Source: Neoceratodus forsteri (lineage: Eukaryota > Chordata > Ceratodontiformes > Ceratodontidae). From it: a stretch of DNA of 64,000 bases. The position numbers were made by a program, and so were the translations under genes. This document shows, one piece after another, positions 23,701 to 34,059 of the stretch. Position 1 is the first letter of the stretch. Each line of letters starts with the position of its first letter. The stretch covers positions 58,422,001 to 58,486,000 of the forward strand of contig JADMNL010000028.1 in the NCBI GenBank assembly GCA_016271365.2. Direction: 5' to 3'. Below the pieces are notes generated by a model, which was given only the letters and a program-made list of their open reading frames with translations, searched no databases and had not been told where the DNA came from.

Positions 23701-24688
23701 GGGATATACAGGCGAACTCCTTTAAATGCCATCATCTCTCACAGTTGGCTTGGCTCTGCTGATTGGCTCTGGCTGTTGGCTTGGCTTGGACTCACAGTCT
23801 TGGACACAGTGAGTGGTGAGTGCAGGCAGGAGTTGTGTTGTGGTTGTGGTGGTAGGGTACTACACCGAGACAGTAAATATGAACTCAAATCTCTCCAAAT
23901 GTATTTGCACTACTTACTATTACTCTTACTAACTTACCTCGAGGGGACTGGGTCTTGGAGGGAACCCCAGGCTGTGAGGTAAGGATGGAGGAGGAACACT
24001 CAGCCTAGTCATAGCCGGACAGTGAGCCTCGATTTTCCAATCAGAACTGCTCTGATTCTAAGTAGTGCTCTTGCTGTGCCTGCTTCTAAAGCTAGTAGCA
24101 CACTACTTCAGTGAAGTGCAACTCTGTCTGCATCTGCTACTCTAGTCTGCACCACCGCCTTTCATATTCATCAACTCTCAACTTTAAGTTATTGACAATT
24201 TAACATAAAAATGTAAATCAAACAACTTACTACTCATACTCACTGTGCTAGTTTTGTGTAGTACTTTTGGTATTTGGTAGCATTTTGTGCTGTAAGCTAA
24301 GAGTACACTAAAACGCTTTACTTATAACGGTATGTCACTCACGTTTCAGACTGCAATGAAATCAAAAATTGTTTTGTAGAAATCTACTTCTAGTGCTCGA
24401 AGCTCTATGCTCATCATCAGATCAGGAGGAATCTGACTTAGTCAATAAAAAATATATTTCTCTTGCACATACTTGACTCATTATCTTTATTTTCTCTCAT
24501 TAAATTCATAATGTGTCATTTATTAGTATTTTTAACTGCTTTTATGTGTAATATTTGGTTAAAACTGCATTATGTTTGAATATTTTAGGTTTTCCCATTG
24601 GAATGCATTATACCGCGGTATCACGATAACCGCAGTGTCACACACTGCGGTTATCATACTGTCAAAATTTCATACCGTGACAACCCTA
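20781..24688. mobile_element. hAT-type DNA transposon, non-autonomous, 3.9 kb
   Basis: The terminal inverted repeats are TAGGGTTGTCACGGTATG at both ends, about 18 bp. An 8-bp target duplication, CTTGGCAA, lies at 20773-20780 and 24689-24696, which is the hAT hallmark. Subterminal TATACCGCGGTA palindromes occur near both ends (about 20900 and 24610). I found no transposase domain, so the element looks non-autonomous. It inserted into CR1 copy 2. Confidence 0.93.
23020..23740 (+). repeat. Internal tandem repeat of the hAT element (about 200-250 bp unit, 4 units)
   Basis: A GAGGATATATA-like block followed by a TTCCTTTA block recurs at about 23029, 23278, 23504 and 23699. Between these come ACTCATGTCACAGTCACA and GGCTCACTGCCTCAGCTGG blocks. 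Spacing falls from about 248 to 226 to 195 bp. Confidence 0.7.
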
Positions 24689-25430
24689 CTTGGCAAGGTT
24701 GGAGGAATGGTCAGAAGTATGGCAGCTTGGATTCAATGCAAAGAAGTGCAAAATAATGCACCTGGGAAACAAAACCCAGGGGAAGAGTACACAATGGTGG
24801 GGGGGGGTAACAAAAATGGAAAGGGACCGGGGGGTAATCATATCAGATGACCTTAAGGTTAGCAAGTAATGTACGAAGGCAGTAGGGAGGGCTGGGGGGA
24901 TACTGGGATGTATACAGAGAGGTATCACCAGCAGAAAACAGGAAGTTGTTATCACTCTGTACAGACGGCTGGTGAGACCCCATCTGGAGTACTGCATCCA
25001 GTTCTGGAGACGCCATCTCTGCAAGGACATAGACAGGATGGAGGCAGTCCGGAGGAGGGCAACTAAAATGGTGCAGGGTCTGCAAGAGAAACCATACAAG
25101 GAGAGACTAAAGGAGCTTAATATGTATACCCCTGAGGAAAGAAGGGAGATGGGGGACATGATAGAAACTTTTAAGTACCTCAGTGGAATCAACAAAGTCC
25201 AAGAAGGTAGCATATTTCAGAAAAAGAGATGTGAAAGAACAAGGGGACACAATTTGAAGACAGAGGGGGACGGCTCAGGGGCAATGTGAGGAACTATTTT
25301 TTCACAGAGAGGGTGGTGGATGCATGGAATCGCCTTCCTGAGGAGGCTGTGGGGTCTAAAACTGTGGGAGAATTCAAGAATGCATGGGACAGAGATAAGG
25401 CAATTCTTGTGGGGGATAGGAAGAAATAGG
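24689..25430 (+). pseudogene. CR1 RT C-terminal part (downstream of hAT insert)
   Basis: This is the continuation of the RT split by the hAT element. Blocks include GFNAKKCKIMHLGN near 24740, DRGVIISDDLKVSK near 24825, then [40 protein letters not shown] and GDMIETFKYLSGINKV (24970-25200). A stop follows VSK near 24868 and frames change. A 3' untranslated region follows to about 25540. Confidence 0.87.
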
Positions 25431-25540
25431 CTGTTGGTTAACTAGGATCTGCAGCTTATCCAGTAGGTAGGGAAATGGGCAGACTAGGTGGGCCAAGTGG
25501 TCCTTATCTGCCATCAAAGTCTATGTTTTTATGTTTCTAT

Positions 25541-25901
25541 ATATTTAGATATTATTTCGCTTTTTATATTTCAAATATTTACTGTAATTCTCTTCCCTTT
25601 ATTTTTAATACTCAAGGGCATTTTCATAAACATGGGATCTCTGTCTCACATATTCCAGCTGCTTCTGTTTCTGACACTACATCTGGAGGCATTACTGACT
25701 GTTTATGCCATCACAACCTGGTGCTACAGAAATGGCCATCACAGACAGAGGAATCTGACTTTAGCCATACTATGAGAATCAGAAGCAGATGAAGTCTAAA
25801 GGCCCAACATTCTACTTTCATGAAAATGTAATTAAGAAAGCTAGGAAGAGAAGCACATATTAAATACAGTGAATTCTGCCTAAAGGTCACATTTGCAAAA
25901 G
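25541..25901. other. Unassigned intronic sequence
   Basis: AT-rich sequence between the CR1 tail and a SINE. Nothing recognised. Confidence 0.3.
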
Positions 25902-25915
25902 TTTTCTTTGGGCTT

Positions 25916-26528
25916 TTTTTTTTTTTTAAACTTTGTTTCCCCTCTGGTCGCTGTTCCACCAAGACTCCCTCGGACGACCTGGCTTTCTCCTGCCCGCCTG
26001 AGTACCCCCCCCCCAACTTACAGCGAACCCCCTGGCTTGCACCTTGCTCCTTGAAATCTAATTAGCTGCGGGCAAGGTAAGGGGCAGAGGGTATCAGGGG
26101 ACCAGGTGGGCGGAATCCGGTGGTGGGCATGGGAGCCGAGCATCGTCGTGTACTTGGCAGTGCAGGCTGTTTTCATCTTTCATGAGTGTGACCCCCCCTC
26201 ACCCCCAAAAAGCGCGGATGTGCAAGGACATCCAGCACAGGACAGGCGTGCTCCCCCACCCAGCACACTGATGTCCACCATCACCTACACCCCTCACTGA
26301 TGTGGTCCCCAAGCAGTAGCACACCCAGCCTCTGCTGGGAGTCGTTGACGCCGAGGATCCACAGCTCACCTGTCCCCAGGAGAGGACAGCTCTCCTCTGG
26401 ACACTCAAGTCTCTCTTTCCTGGCTGACCCCCGGCAACCCGAGCTTGCTCCCAAGTCCGGGTCGCCGGCGTGGTGCGAGGTGTGGCGTCCAGTGCTTCAA
26501 CCCTCAGTGTCACTGGGCCAGCTGAAGA
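25916..26528 (-). repeat. tRNA-derived long SINE (family A), copy 3, full length with target duplication
   Basis: A 14-bp direct repeat, TTTTCTTTGGGCTT, lies at 25902-25915 and 26529-26542. A poly-T run at the left end is the poly-A tail of a minus-strand element. Read on the minus strand the head is AGCTGGCCCAGTG, then GCCGGCGACCC. The same head (AGCTGGCCCAGTGG, then GCCGGCGACCC) starts the copy at 55186. Length is about 0.61 kb. No open frame is conserved between copies. Confidence 0.82.
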
Positions 26529-26771
26529 TTTTCTTTGGGCTTCGAAAGTTCTTTAACACTCAATCCCATAGCGTACATATGAGTCGAAACAATTTATGTT
26601 TAACCTTATTCAACATGGCCGCCTCCAACTGAATGAGTTGTTTAAGCAAACCAATAATCCACAAAGCAGGTGTTCCTGCAAACAGTTGTCTAACCTCACA
26701 GATAATGTTTTATTATAGTCAGAAAATGCTCACTGTCACTTAAAGGGCAATAATTCACTTGATTTTAAAAT

Positions 26772-27430
26772 CCATGCACAATTCCCCCACTTCAAACCTA
26801 CATATCAAGGATTTACACAGTCCTTGCTTTAGGATTTATAGATTTATCATTAAAGCAAAAAAGGGATCAAAAATCCTCATTTCGAGGAGCTGGCAGCCAG
26901 ATTTTCTTCCCCTTCCTGGTACACTATATTACAAGCTCTGCCTCCCGTGCCACCCCTTCGCTCATATGTTTTGTGGTGTATGAGTTTGTAGAGTGAGGTG
27001 GCATGCTGTATTGAATTCAATAGGGGCAGATTTTAACTAACATTTTTCTATATTTCACAGTGCCACCAGCTTTAAGTCAATGCCGCCAATCAACTAACAA
27101 AAGTCATGTTAATTGATCGGTGGCACTGACTGGTGGCACCATAAAAAGAGAGAAAAAAGCTGCTTAAAATCTTCCCCCACGGAATTCAATACAGCGCGCC
27201 CCTGCACTCTACAAACTCATACGCCTCAAAACATATGAGCGTCCGGGCAGCACGGGGGCAGAACTTGTAATATAGTGTATCAGGAGGGCAAATGGTATCT
27301 GGCTGCCAGCTCCTCAACACAAGGCTTTTCGATCCCTTCCCCTGCTTAAGTGCTGAATATATAAATTCTCAAACAAGGGCTGTTTATGTCCTTGCTAGGT
27401 AGGGTTACAGTGGGGGGATTGAGGACTGAG
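26772..27430. repeat. Fold-back element 1 (long palindrome, arms about 320 bp)
   Basis: The left arm (about 26772-27090) and right arm (about 27100-27430) are diverged inverted copies centred near 27095. Paired blocks include GAGGAGCTGGCAGCCAGAT with ATCTGGCTGCCAGCTCC, GCTCATATGTTTTG with CAAAACATATGAGC, ACAAACTCATACG with the inverse near 26980, and TATTGAATTC with GAATTCAATA. The outer ends pair as AATTCCCCCACT with AGTGGGGGGATT. No target duplication or coding region was found. Confidence 0.82.
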
Positions 27431-28129
27431 AACTGGTGTTCTTTAAGAAACTGCATGAATGTATAAGAAAGTCTACAGCTAAGATGTTTTTTTTATTAGT
27501 TCAGAATGGACCAAGATACTGTGGGGTGTTTAAAGAAATGTTTCTCTGTCTCAAGGTGCACAGGGCTTACTCAACACCAGTACACTTTCCGCACTGCATG
27601 AAACGGTTCATCTGCCCAAACAACCCTTATATGTCTACAAGTCTTAGCACTTGTAAATAAACATTTAAGAGCTGCTGACACCTTAAAAAAAAACATTGAA
27701 AAACATAATAATTAGGTACATTTCAGCTTCCACTCCATATATATATTCTAAAGATTCCTCCTCCTCCACGGTATTTATTACTAAGAACATCTGCAAGAAT
27801 ATATCATCTTTATCCCTCAGGGTTCATCTGCCTCAGTAGCTGACTCCCTACTTCAAGTCATAATCCTCCGTTGTGACATCACAGTTTGTTACGATGGGAG
27901 TAACTGTGATGTCACAAGCAGTGCATTATGACGTCAGGTAGGGAGACAGCAACTGGACAATCTGAACTCTTCAGGAGTAAAGATCCTGTTTTCGTGCAGA
28001 TGACCTCAGTAATAAATAACGGGGAGGTGCAATACAGAACTAATGGGAAATACAAGCTGGACTGAGTCTAAATATTATGTTTTGGTAACGTTCTCCTGAA
28101 GGCATCGGTTGCTCTTTAAAGAGGGCAGG
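27431..28129. other. Unassigned intronic sequence with a 45-bp hairpin
   Basis: Mostly anonymous. At 27872-27916 there is a near-perfect hairpin beginning TGTGACATCACAGT and ending ACTGTGATGTCACA. A TGACGTCA half-related site follows near 27929. Confidence 0.4.
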
Positions 28130-28345
28130 AAATCATAACTGGCAGTTGTTTATAAAAGTTCTTATTTTCATAAATGATATTCATTCCCTTAAATTATCTG
28201 TATTTAACTGTACCTAAATAAAAAAGTGAAGTGAAAAACTTTCTTTGCATTGTTTTGTTTTTATTGGCAGCATTCTGTTACAGTTCTATTCATGGAACCA
28301 GTGACCTGGAGTTTTAACTATGTCACGGTTTGTGCACAGAACTGT
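28130..28345 (+). repeat. Dispersed repeat R1, copy 2
   Basis: It is collinear with 10790-11045: AACTGGCAGTTGTTTATAA, AATGATATTCATTCCC, TTCATGGAACC and GGAGTTTTAACTATGTCACGG. Same orientation. Class unknown. Confidence 0.6.
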
Positions 28346-28699
28346 GTTTTAACTGAATTGTCAATAAAATATATTATTTTCGAAAACAATAAAAAGTTTC
28401 CAAACCTATTGACTATCAAAGTGTGACTGTTCAGTGTGCTATTATTCATAAAGTTGCATGCCACATCATGCGAATTAGGAATTCATAAGGTTGTTTTTAC
28501 AGTTTTCCGTAAAGTCACTGAAATTTTTTTTGTTACTCGAAGGTTTATGTAAATGATTTACTAAGAAAAGGTCTGCAATGCAGTATTTTGTTTGTAATTT
28601 TCTGACCAGTAAATGAACACTGAGCTGTAACAGCTTTTTTACAGAGGTGTCCTGGGGATGGGTTAGGTGGACCTGTTTTATTAACAGGGGGACTGTTAC

Positions 28700-28990
28700 T
28701 CAGCAAAACAAAAAAATCCTCAACTCTGCTGAAAAGTGCCAAGGGATCCTTACCTTCCACCTGGACCGCCACCACAGATGGCCAGAAGGGACCTTGGTTT
28801 AACATCTCAGACAAAGGACGATGCCTCAATAGTGCAGCACTTATTTTGTGCATCACTACAATGTTATTACTGGGTACTAGCCCTGGTTCCTGCTGTGGAA
28901 CTAGAACCCACGACCTTCCGATATTCTAGCCCCACAAGTGAGCATGCTTTTACCTAAGCCACTGCCAGTGACCTTCCTCACAGGCCCCTT
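28700..28990 (-). repeat. tRNA-derived SINE with conserved central domain (family B), 3'-incomplete
   Basis: On the minus strand it has a tRNA-like head with a B-box-like GTGGGTTCTAGTTCC (near 28905). A central block, GAGATGTTAAACCAAGGTCCC, follows near 28800, matching the copy at 38548-38990. The shared LINE-like 3' tail of that copy is not present here. Confidence 0.72.
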
Positions 28991-29224
28991 AGTAATTTAT
29001 TTTTCACTTGGGTGAGCTGCGGCTCTTTAATCTGCAGGTGGAGGATTCTGTTGCTTCTGTTCCGACAGGATCGCTCGCATTTCTAGCAATAACCATTAAA
29101 AACGGACATGCAGGCTAACAGCTGTAATTTACAAATAGTAGAGGTACACAGAAAACAGCACGTGAGGCCCACTGGAAGGTGCTTTGTAACCCAACATCTT
29201 ATATACATTACTGTTATGTCAAAC

Positions 29225-29418
29225 CTGCACCGTGGATATCTGCACTGGAGGAGCACTGTTGGGCGTTGCAGGCCGGGGTGCCATGGCGTTCTGGGACTGA
29301 GACTGCGACTGCGCGTGAGCATGTGCCGCTGCTGCTTGTGCTTGTGCCTGCATCTGTGCCAGGGCCTGCTGGGGAATCATCAAGAGCTGCCCACTGTCGC
29401 TACGCACTAGCACCATAC
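29225..29418 (-). CDS. TAF4: TAF4 internal coding exon (first of three in window), Ala/Gln/His-rich
   Basis: This exon is 194 nt. It starts with two bases that complete a codon from the previous exon and ends on a whole codon. It encodes MVLVRSDSGQLLMIPQQALA, then an Ala/Gln/His/Ser low-complexity run (QMQAQAQAAAAHAHAQSQS), then MAPRPATPNSAPPVQISTVQ. The flanking blocks match recalled human TAF4 closely, while the middle run is longer than in human. The acceptor is a TTTG-repeat pyrimidine tract ending GCAG, and the donor is GTTTGA from 29224, a weaker donor than those of the other two exons. The next exon in protein order is 16617-16736. The preceding exon is not recognised and probably lies beyond base 64000. 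Confidence 0.92.
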
Positions 29419-29601
29419 CTGCAAGCAAACAAACAAACAGGAGTAAACACTGTGATAGCGTGTCTGTGTGTAAATCACCGCAGCTCTACAAAGCAACAGA
29501 ATAATACAGTTCCAGATGTTGGACCAGGACTTAAAAAACTGGTACTCAAAATGTTGCTTCATACTGCATATATGCTACCCTCAGAAACCCCAGATGTGTC
29601 A

Positions 29602-31435
29602 ATTAACATACTAACATACTAAAAAAGCCAGCAGAATAGGCCAAATGGTCTGTCTTGTCTGCTCGAAAGCCAGCAACTTAATGGCTGCCCACCTCACCAC
29701 CCCCCTAGCCCCCAAGAGTGTCTACTCAAGATGCGGTTTCCCCTTGTACCTGTCCCACCCCTTCTTGAAGCCCTGCACTGTGCTGTCCTCCACCAGCCTC
29801 CCGGGAAGCGCATTCCACTGCTCTACCACCCTCTCAGTGAAAAAATGCTTCCTACGTTCCCCACTGTAGTTTCTCCCCTCCAGCTTCCACTCATGGCCCC
29901 TGGTCACTCCCCATTCTTCAGCCTAAACAACTCCCTGGTTCCACTCCTAATTATTCCCTTTACATACTTGAAAACCTCTATCATGTCTCCCCTATCCCTC
30001 CTCTCCTCCAGTGAGTAAAGCCCAAGCTCTTACAGTCCCTCCTCATAAGGCCTCCCCTCCATGCCCTGAATCATCCTGGTCGCTCTCCTTTAGACCCTTT
30101 CCAGCAGCGCTATGTCCTTCTTCAGGTGAGGTCTCCAGAACTGCACACAGTACTCAAGCTGCGGCCTAACCAAGGCATTATATAGAGAGAGGATCACCTC
30201 CCTGCTTTTGGACGCAATTCCCCTTGCTATGTAACCCAATATCCTGTTTGCCTTGGCTATAATTCTTCTACAATTTTCAGAGTTATTCATTTTGACATCT
30301 ACCACCACCCTAAATTCCTTTCTCCAATGTGGCATGCAATATGACCCCGAGGTGTATACGGCCGGGTTTTGACTCCCAAATGAAGTACCTTACATTTCCC
30401 GGCATTAAATTTCAGTCCCCACCTCCTTGACCACCCCTCCAGGGTATCCAGATCCCTCTGGACTGTCTCCCTCACTTCCTCACTATCCACCAGTGCTCCC
30501 AAATTTTGAATCGTCCGCAAAGAGACTCAACCTATTCCTAACCCCCCTCCCTATATCCGAGACGTAGGCATTGAACAAGAGTGGCCTCAATACAGAACCC
30601 TGAGGGACTCCACTGATTACCTTCGTGGGGGAGGATATTATCCCACCCAACATTACCCTCTGTAACGCCCTGAAAGCCAGTTTTCAACCCAATTTAGCTC
30701 CTGTCCTCCCACCCCCATCTCCCCCATTTTTGCTATCAGTCCATTATGAGGTACTGAATCAAACGTTTTGCTGAAATCCAGGTATAGGATATCCACTGGC
30801 CTCTTGTCTATCCAGGGCCCCTGCCACCCAATCATAAAACTCTACGAGGCTGGTCAGACTCGATCTCCCTGGGACAAAGCCATACTGTTTATCATCCTGG
30901 TGCCCTAACCTTTCCAACTGCCTCCCAAGCCTCTCCTTGATAAAGCCCTCCATTACTTTGCCCACTACAGATGTCAGACTGACCGGTCTATAGTTCCCCA
31001 TCTCCTCCCTAGACCCCTCCCCATGCACAGGCACTACATAAGCCACCCTCCAGTCCTGTGGCACCCATCCCGTCTGCAGAGAGATGTTAAACAGTGCAGC
31101 CAGTGGGGCTGCCAGCACATCCGCCAACTCTTCATAACCCTCAGATATATTCCATCCGGCCCCGGTGCCTTACCAGTTTTCAGATTTTGAAGGGCCTCCC
31201 TCACCCTATCCACTGTGATTTCTCCCCCCCAGTCCACTCCCTCATGCAACCTTCCTACACCTCCTTGGTATGGTCTAGCCTGTGCCCCAGTCTCTTGCCA
31301 TCCTGTGGTCTCAGGCTGAGACTGACCTCTTGCTTTTACTGGCTCCTCATCTCTCCCATCAGGCTGCAGGGATCCCTTGTCACCCACTGCAAATACTGAG
31401 GCAAAGTACTCAGTTAGCACCTCTGCCTGTTCCCC
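29602..31435 (-). mobile_element. CR1 LINE copy 3, 5'-truncated
   Basis: A minus-strand CR1 whose 3' tail (AACATACTAACATACT as read on plus) starts near 29602. It extends through most of the RT to about 31435, where it abuts copy 4. It is the same 3' subfamily as copies 1 and 6. It lies 184 bp beyond the 5' end of the TAF4 exon at 29225-29418, in the upstream intron and in the same orientation as the gene. Confidence 0.9.
30090..31420 (-). pseudogene. CR1 reverse transcriptase (copy 3), broken
   Basis: In minus order: KAPGPDGIYLRVMK near 31170, NYRPVSLTSVVGKVMEGFIK near 30970, QYGFVPGRSSLTSLVEFYDW near 30850, VDILYLDFSKTFDSVPHNGL near 30770, SLFADDSK near 30520, LKFNAGKCKVLHLGV near 30390, and [20 protein letters not shown] near 30140. 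The active-site FADD is intact. Frame changes occur near 31130, 30800, 30500 and 30320. Confidence 0.9.
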
Positions 31436-31829
31436 TCAATGTAATGAAAACCCCCCATACCTGTCCCAGCCTCTCTTGAACCACTCCACAGTTGCAACAT
31501 CCACCAGCTCAGTGGGCAGCGGATTCCAGGGCTCCACCACCCTTTCAGTGAAGTAACGTCTCATTTCTCCCTTAGTCTCCCACTGTCCAGCTTCGCTGAG
31601 TGCCCCCTTGTGGCCCCTCCCTCCCTCAGCTGCAGCATCCCATCAAGGTTGACCCTGTTTATTCCCTTGAGATATCAGAAGACCTTGATCATATCCCCCT
31701 GTCCCTCCTCTCCTACAGCGAGTGCAGATTGAGCTCCTTTAGTCGCTCCCCATAGAGCTTTTCACCTAGACCCTGCATCACCCTGGTTGCCCTCCTCTGA
31801 ACCCTCTCCAGCACAGCAATGTCCCTTTT

Positions 31830-32950
31830 CAAGTAAGGATGCCAAAACTGCACGCAGTATTCAAGGTGTGGCCTAACCAGGCAATTCTATAGCGGCAGGA
31901 GCACCTCTCTGCTCCTTGAGGTTGTCCCCTGGCTATGCACCCCAGCATTGTATTCGCTTGGGCCACAGCCCTTCTACACGGTTCTGAGTTATTCATTTTG
32001 GCATCCACCACCACCACCACCCCCGAGGTCCTTCTCCCCCCCAGAAACTTCCAGTGTCTCCCCTCCCAGGGTGTATTCATGAGCCGGGTTTTGGCCCCAG
32101 GTGAAGAACCCTGCATTTCCCAGTGTTAAACTTTAGTTTCCAGGTGCGTGACCAACTCCCCAGAGTCTCAAGGTCCTCCCGGAGAGCCAGCCGAACCCTG
32201 TGGGACCCCGCTAATGACCCTCCTGGGAAATGAGACCTCCCCCCCACCATCACCTTCTGTAGACGTCCCGCTACCCAATTTCCTATCCACCTGACCATCT
32301 GCACCCCCCACCCCCATATTCCCAAGCTTCCCCAACAACCCGGGATGTGGTACTGAGTCAAAAGCCCTGCTGAAGTCTAGAAAAAGGACATCCACTGGCC
32401 TACCTGGTCCAGCGCTCTCGTCAGCCCTTCGTAGAACTCCTCCAGGTTGGTCTGACACGATCTGCCTTTAACAAAGCCGTGCTGGCGATCATCCAGGGAC
32501 CCCGTGCCTTCAGAAACCCTCCCAGCCTCTCTTTCAAGATAACCACCATCACTTTGCCCACTACCAATGTCAGGCTAACCGGCCTATAACTACCTGGTTC
32601 CTCTCGCATGCCACCCTTGTGTATAGGTTCAATATGGGCCATCCTCTAGTCTTGAGGTACCCTCCTGGACTGAAGGGAGGAGTTAAAACGGCTTGCTAGG
32701 GGTGCGGCCAGGGTATCAGCCAGTTCCTTAAGCACCCTGTGGTATATCCCGTCAGGGCCTTGAGGGCTTCCCACACCCTCCCAGAGGGGATTTCTACCTC
32801 CAGTGCCACTACTTCCTCTACCGGTCCCCCATTTCCATCCCCTTGCAGGTCCCCCTCCAAATCCTCCTTGGTGAAGATTGAGGCAAAAAAGTCATTTAGT
32901 ACCTCCGCCTGCTCCCCTGCTTCCTCCACCCACCCACCCACCCGACCTTA
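31830..32950 (-). pseudogene. CR1 reverse transcriptase (copy 4), active site deleted
   Basis: Blocks in minus order: LNDFFASIFTKEDLEGDL near 32880, SYRPVSLTLVVGKVMVVILK near 32560, VDVLFLDFSRAFDSVPHPGL near 32370, RRVISGVPQGSAGSP near 32190, then directly ALREDLETLGSWSRTWKLKF near 32150. The section between PQGS and the EDLETL helix, which normally carries the FADD catalytic aspartates, is missing. The remainder reads into DAKMNNSEPCRRAVAQANTM near 32000. Confidence 0.88.
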
Positions 32951-33439
32951 GCCTGCTAAACTCTTCTCCTTTCTTCTTTCTCTGATATACCTGAAGAACC
33001 CTTTATCCCCTTCTAATCCCCTGTGCCAATCTCAGCTTGTCCCACACCTTGGCTGACCTCACCACCCTGGTGACCCTCCTGGCTGCCAAATCATACTCTC
33101 CCTTGGTTAAAGTCCTCCGTGAGCATTTATATCAGCTATAAACGGCTATTTTTTCATCACCGCATCTTGGACCTCCCTTGCCCACCAGTTCATCTTCTTA
33201 GCTCTGCTCCACTTGCGTCTCTATTTCATGCAGGCCCTGGTAGCTTCCAGAACACCCTTTTTAATAATTTCCCATCGGGCCTCAGTGTCCATATCTGGCC
33301 TGATCTCCTCAAGGTAGCCCCTGAGGACCTGCTCCATCTCCCCGAAGTCTGCCCCTCTAAAATTAACCACCAACGTTTTTATGTGATCTATCCCCCTCCC
33401 AGGTCCAAGGTAAACCAGACCGTGGCGTGATCACTTCCC

Positions 33440-34010
33440 GTCAATGGGTCCCCAACAACTAAGTCCCTGATGAGCTCACTGTCTCACAGGACCACATCCA
33501 AGATGCAACCCTCCCTCGTTGGGTCAGACACCAGCTGGGCAAGAAATGAATTCTTGAAGATGTCCAGCAGGTGCTGCTCCCTGCCCGACGAGGACGCCGT
33601 AGTACTCCAGTCCACCCCTGGCATATTCATATCCCCCAACACCACAGTTCTGCCCTCTCCCCTACCACAGTGGTCCCTAAGGTTCACCACCAGGCCTTCC
33701 TCCTGTTCTTCCCCTTGTCCAGGTGGTCTATATACCACCCACAACTTCACCCGTTTTTCCCCCAGGAGCCTGCAGGGTGACCCATAAAGTCTCCACCTGA
33801 TCCCCCACTTGCTCAACCCTGCTTATCCCTAAGCCATCCCTAATGATAAAAGCTACCCCCCTTCACTCCACCCTGTCTCTTCTGCACGTGGTGTATCCTA
33901 GTAGGTTAAGGTCCCAGTCATGTCTCGAAGTGGCCCAAGTCTCAGCCACATCCACCTCACCCTCCATAACAGCGCCTAAAGCTCTACCATCTTGTTTCCC
34001 ATGCTCCTGG
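33440..34010 (-). pseudogene. CR1 endonuclease (copy 4)
   Basis: APE-type endonuclease blocks on the minus strand: VVYRPPGQGEEQEEGL near 33735, VVLGDMNMPGVDWSTTASS near 33630 (the GDxN catalytic block), LVSDPTREGCILDVVL near 33500, and a degenerate DH block further downstream near 33430. The upstream ETW-containing part is shifted to other frames near 33930. Confidence 0.82.
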
Positions 34011-34059
34011 CATTAATCAGGACCACCCTCCAACACCCCCCTACCCCCACCCTGAGGAC

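Larger units (their letters stand above)
19121..25540 (+). mobile_element. CR1 LINE copy 2, interrupted by a hAT element
   Basis: The copy starts abruptly in the middle of the endonuclease, immediately after the tail of copy 1. It runs through RT, is split at 20780/24689 by a hAT transposon, and ends near 25540 with a CTATGTTTTTATGTTTCTAT tail. The 3' subfamily differs from copy 1. Removing the insert and one target duplication restores a continuous RT sequence (DLARLEEW). Confidence 0.9.
16737..29224 (-). other. TAF4: TAF4 intron (12,488 bp)
   Basis: The intron is bounded by the donor at 29224 (GTTTGA) and the acceptor ending at 16737 (TTTTAG). It contains two CR1 LINEs, a hAT element nested in the second, a long tRNA-derived SINE, a fold-back element and part of a conserved-domain SINE. 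Confidence 0.88.

Noticed and set aside
26090..26540. GC-rich stretch considered as a CpG-island promoter
   Set aside because: It lies inside a SINE bounded by a 14-bp target duplication.
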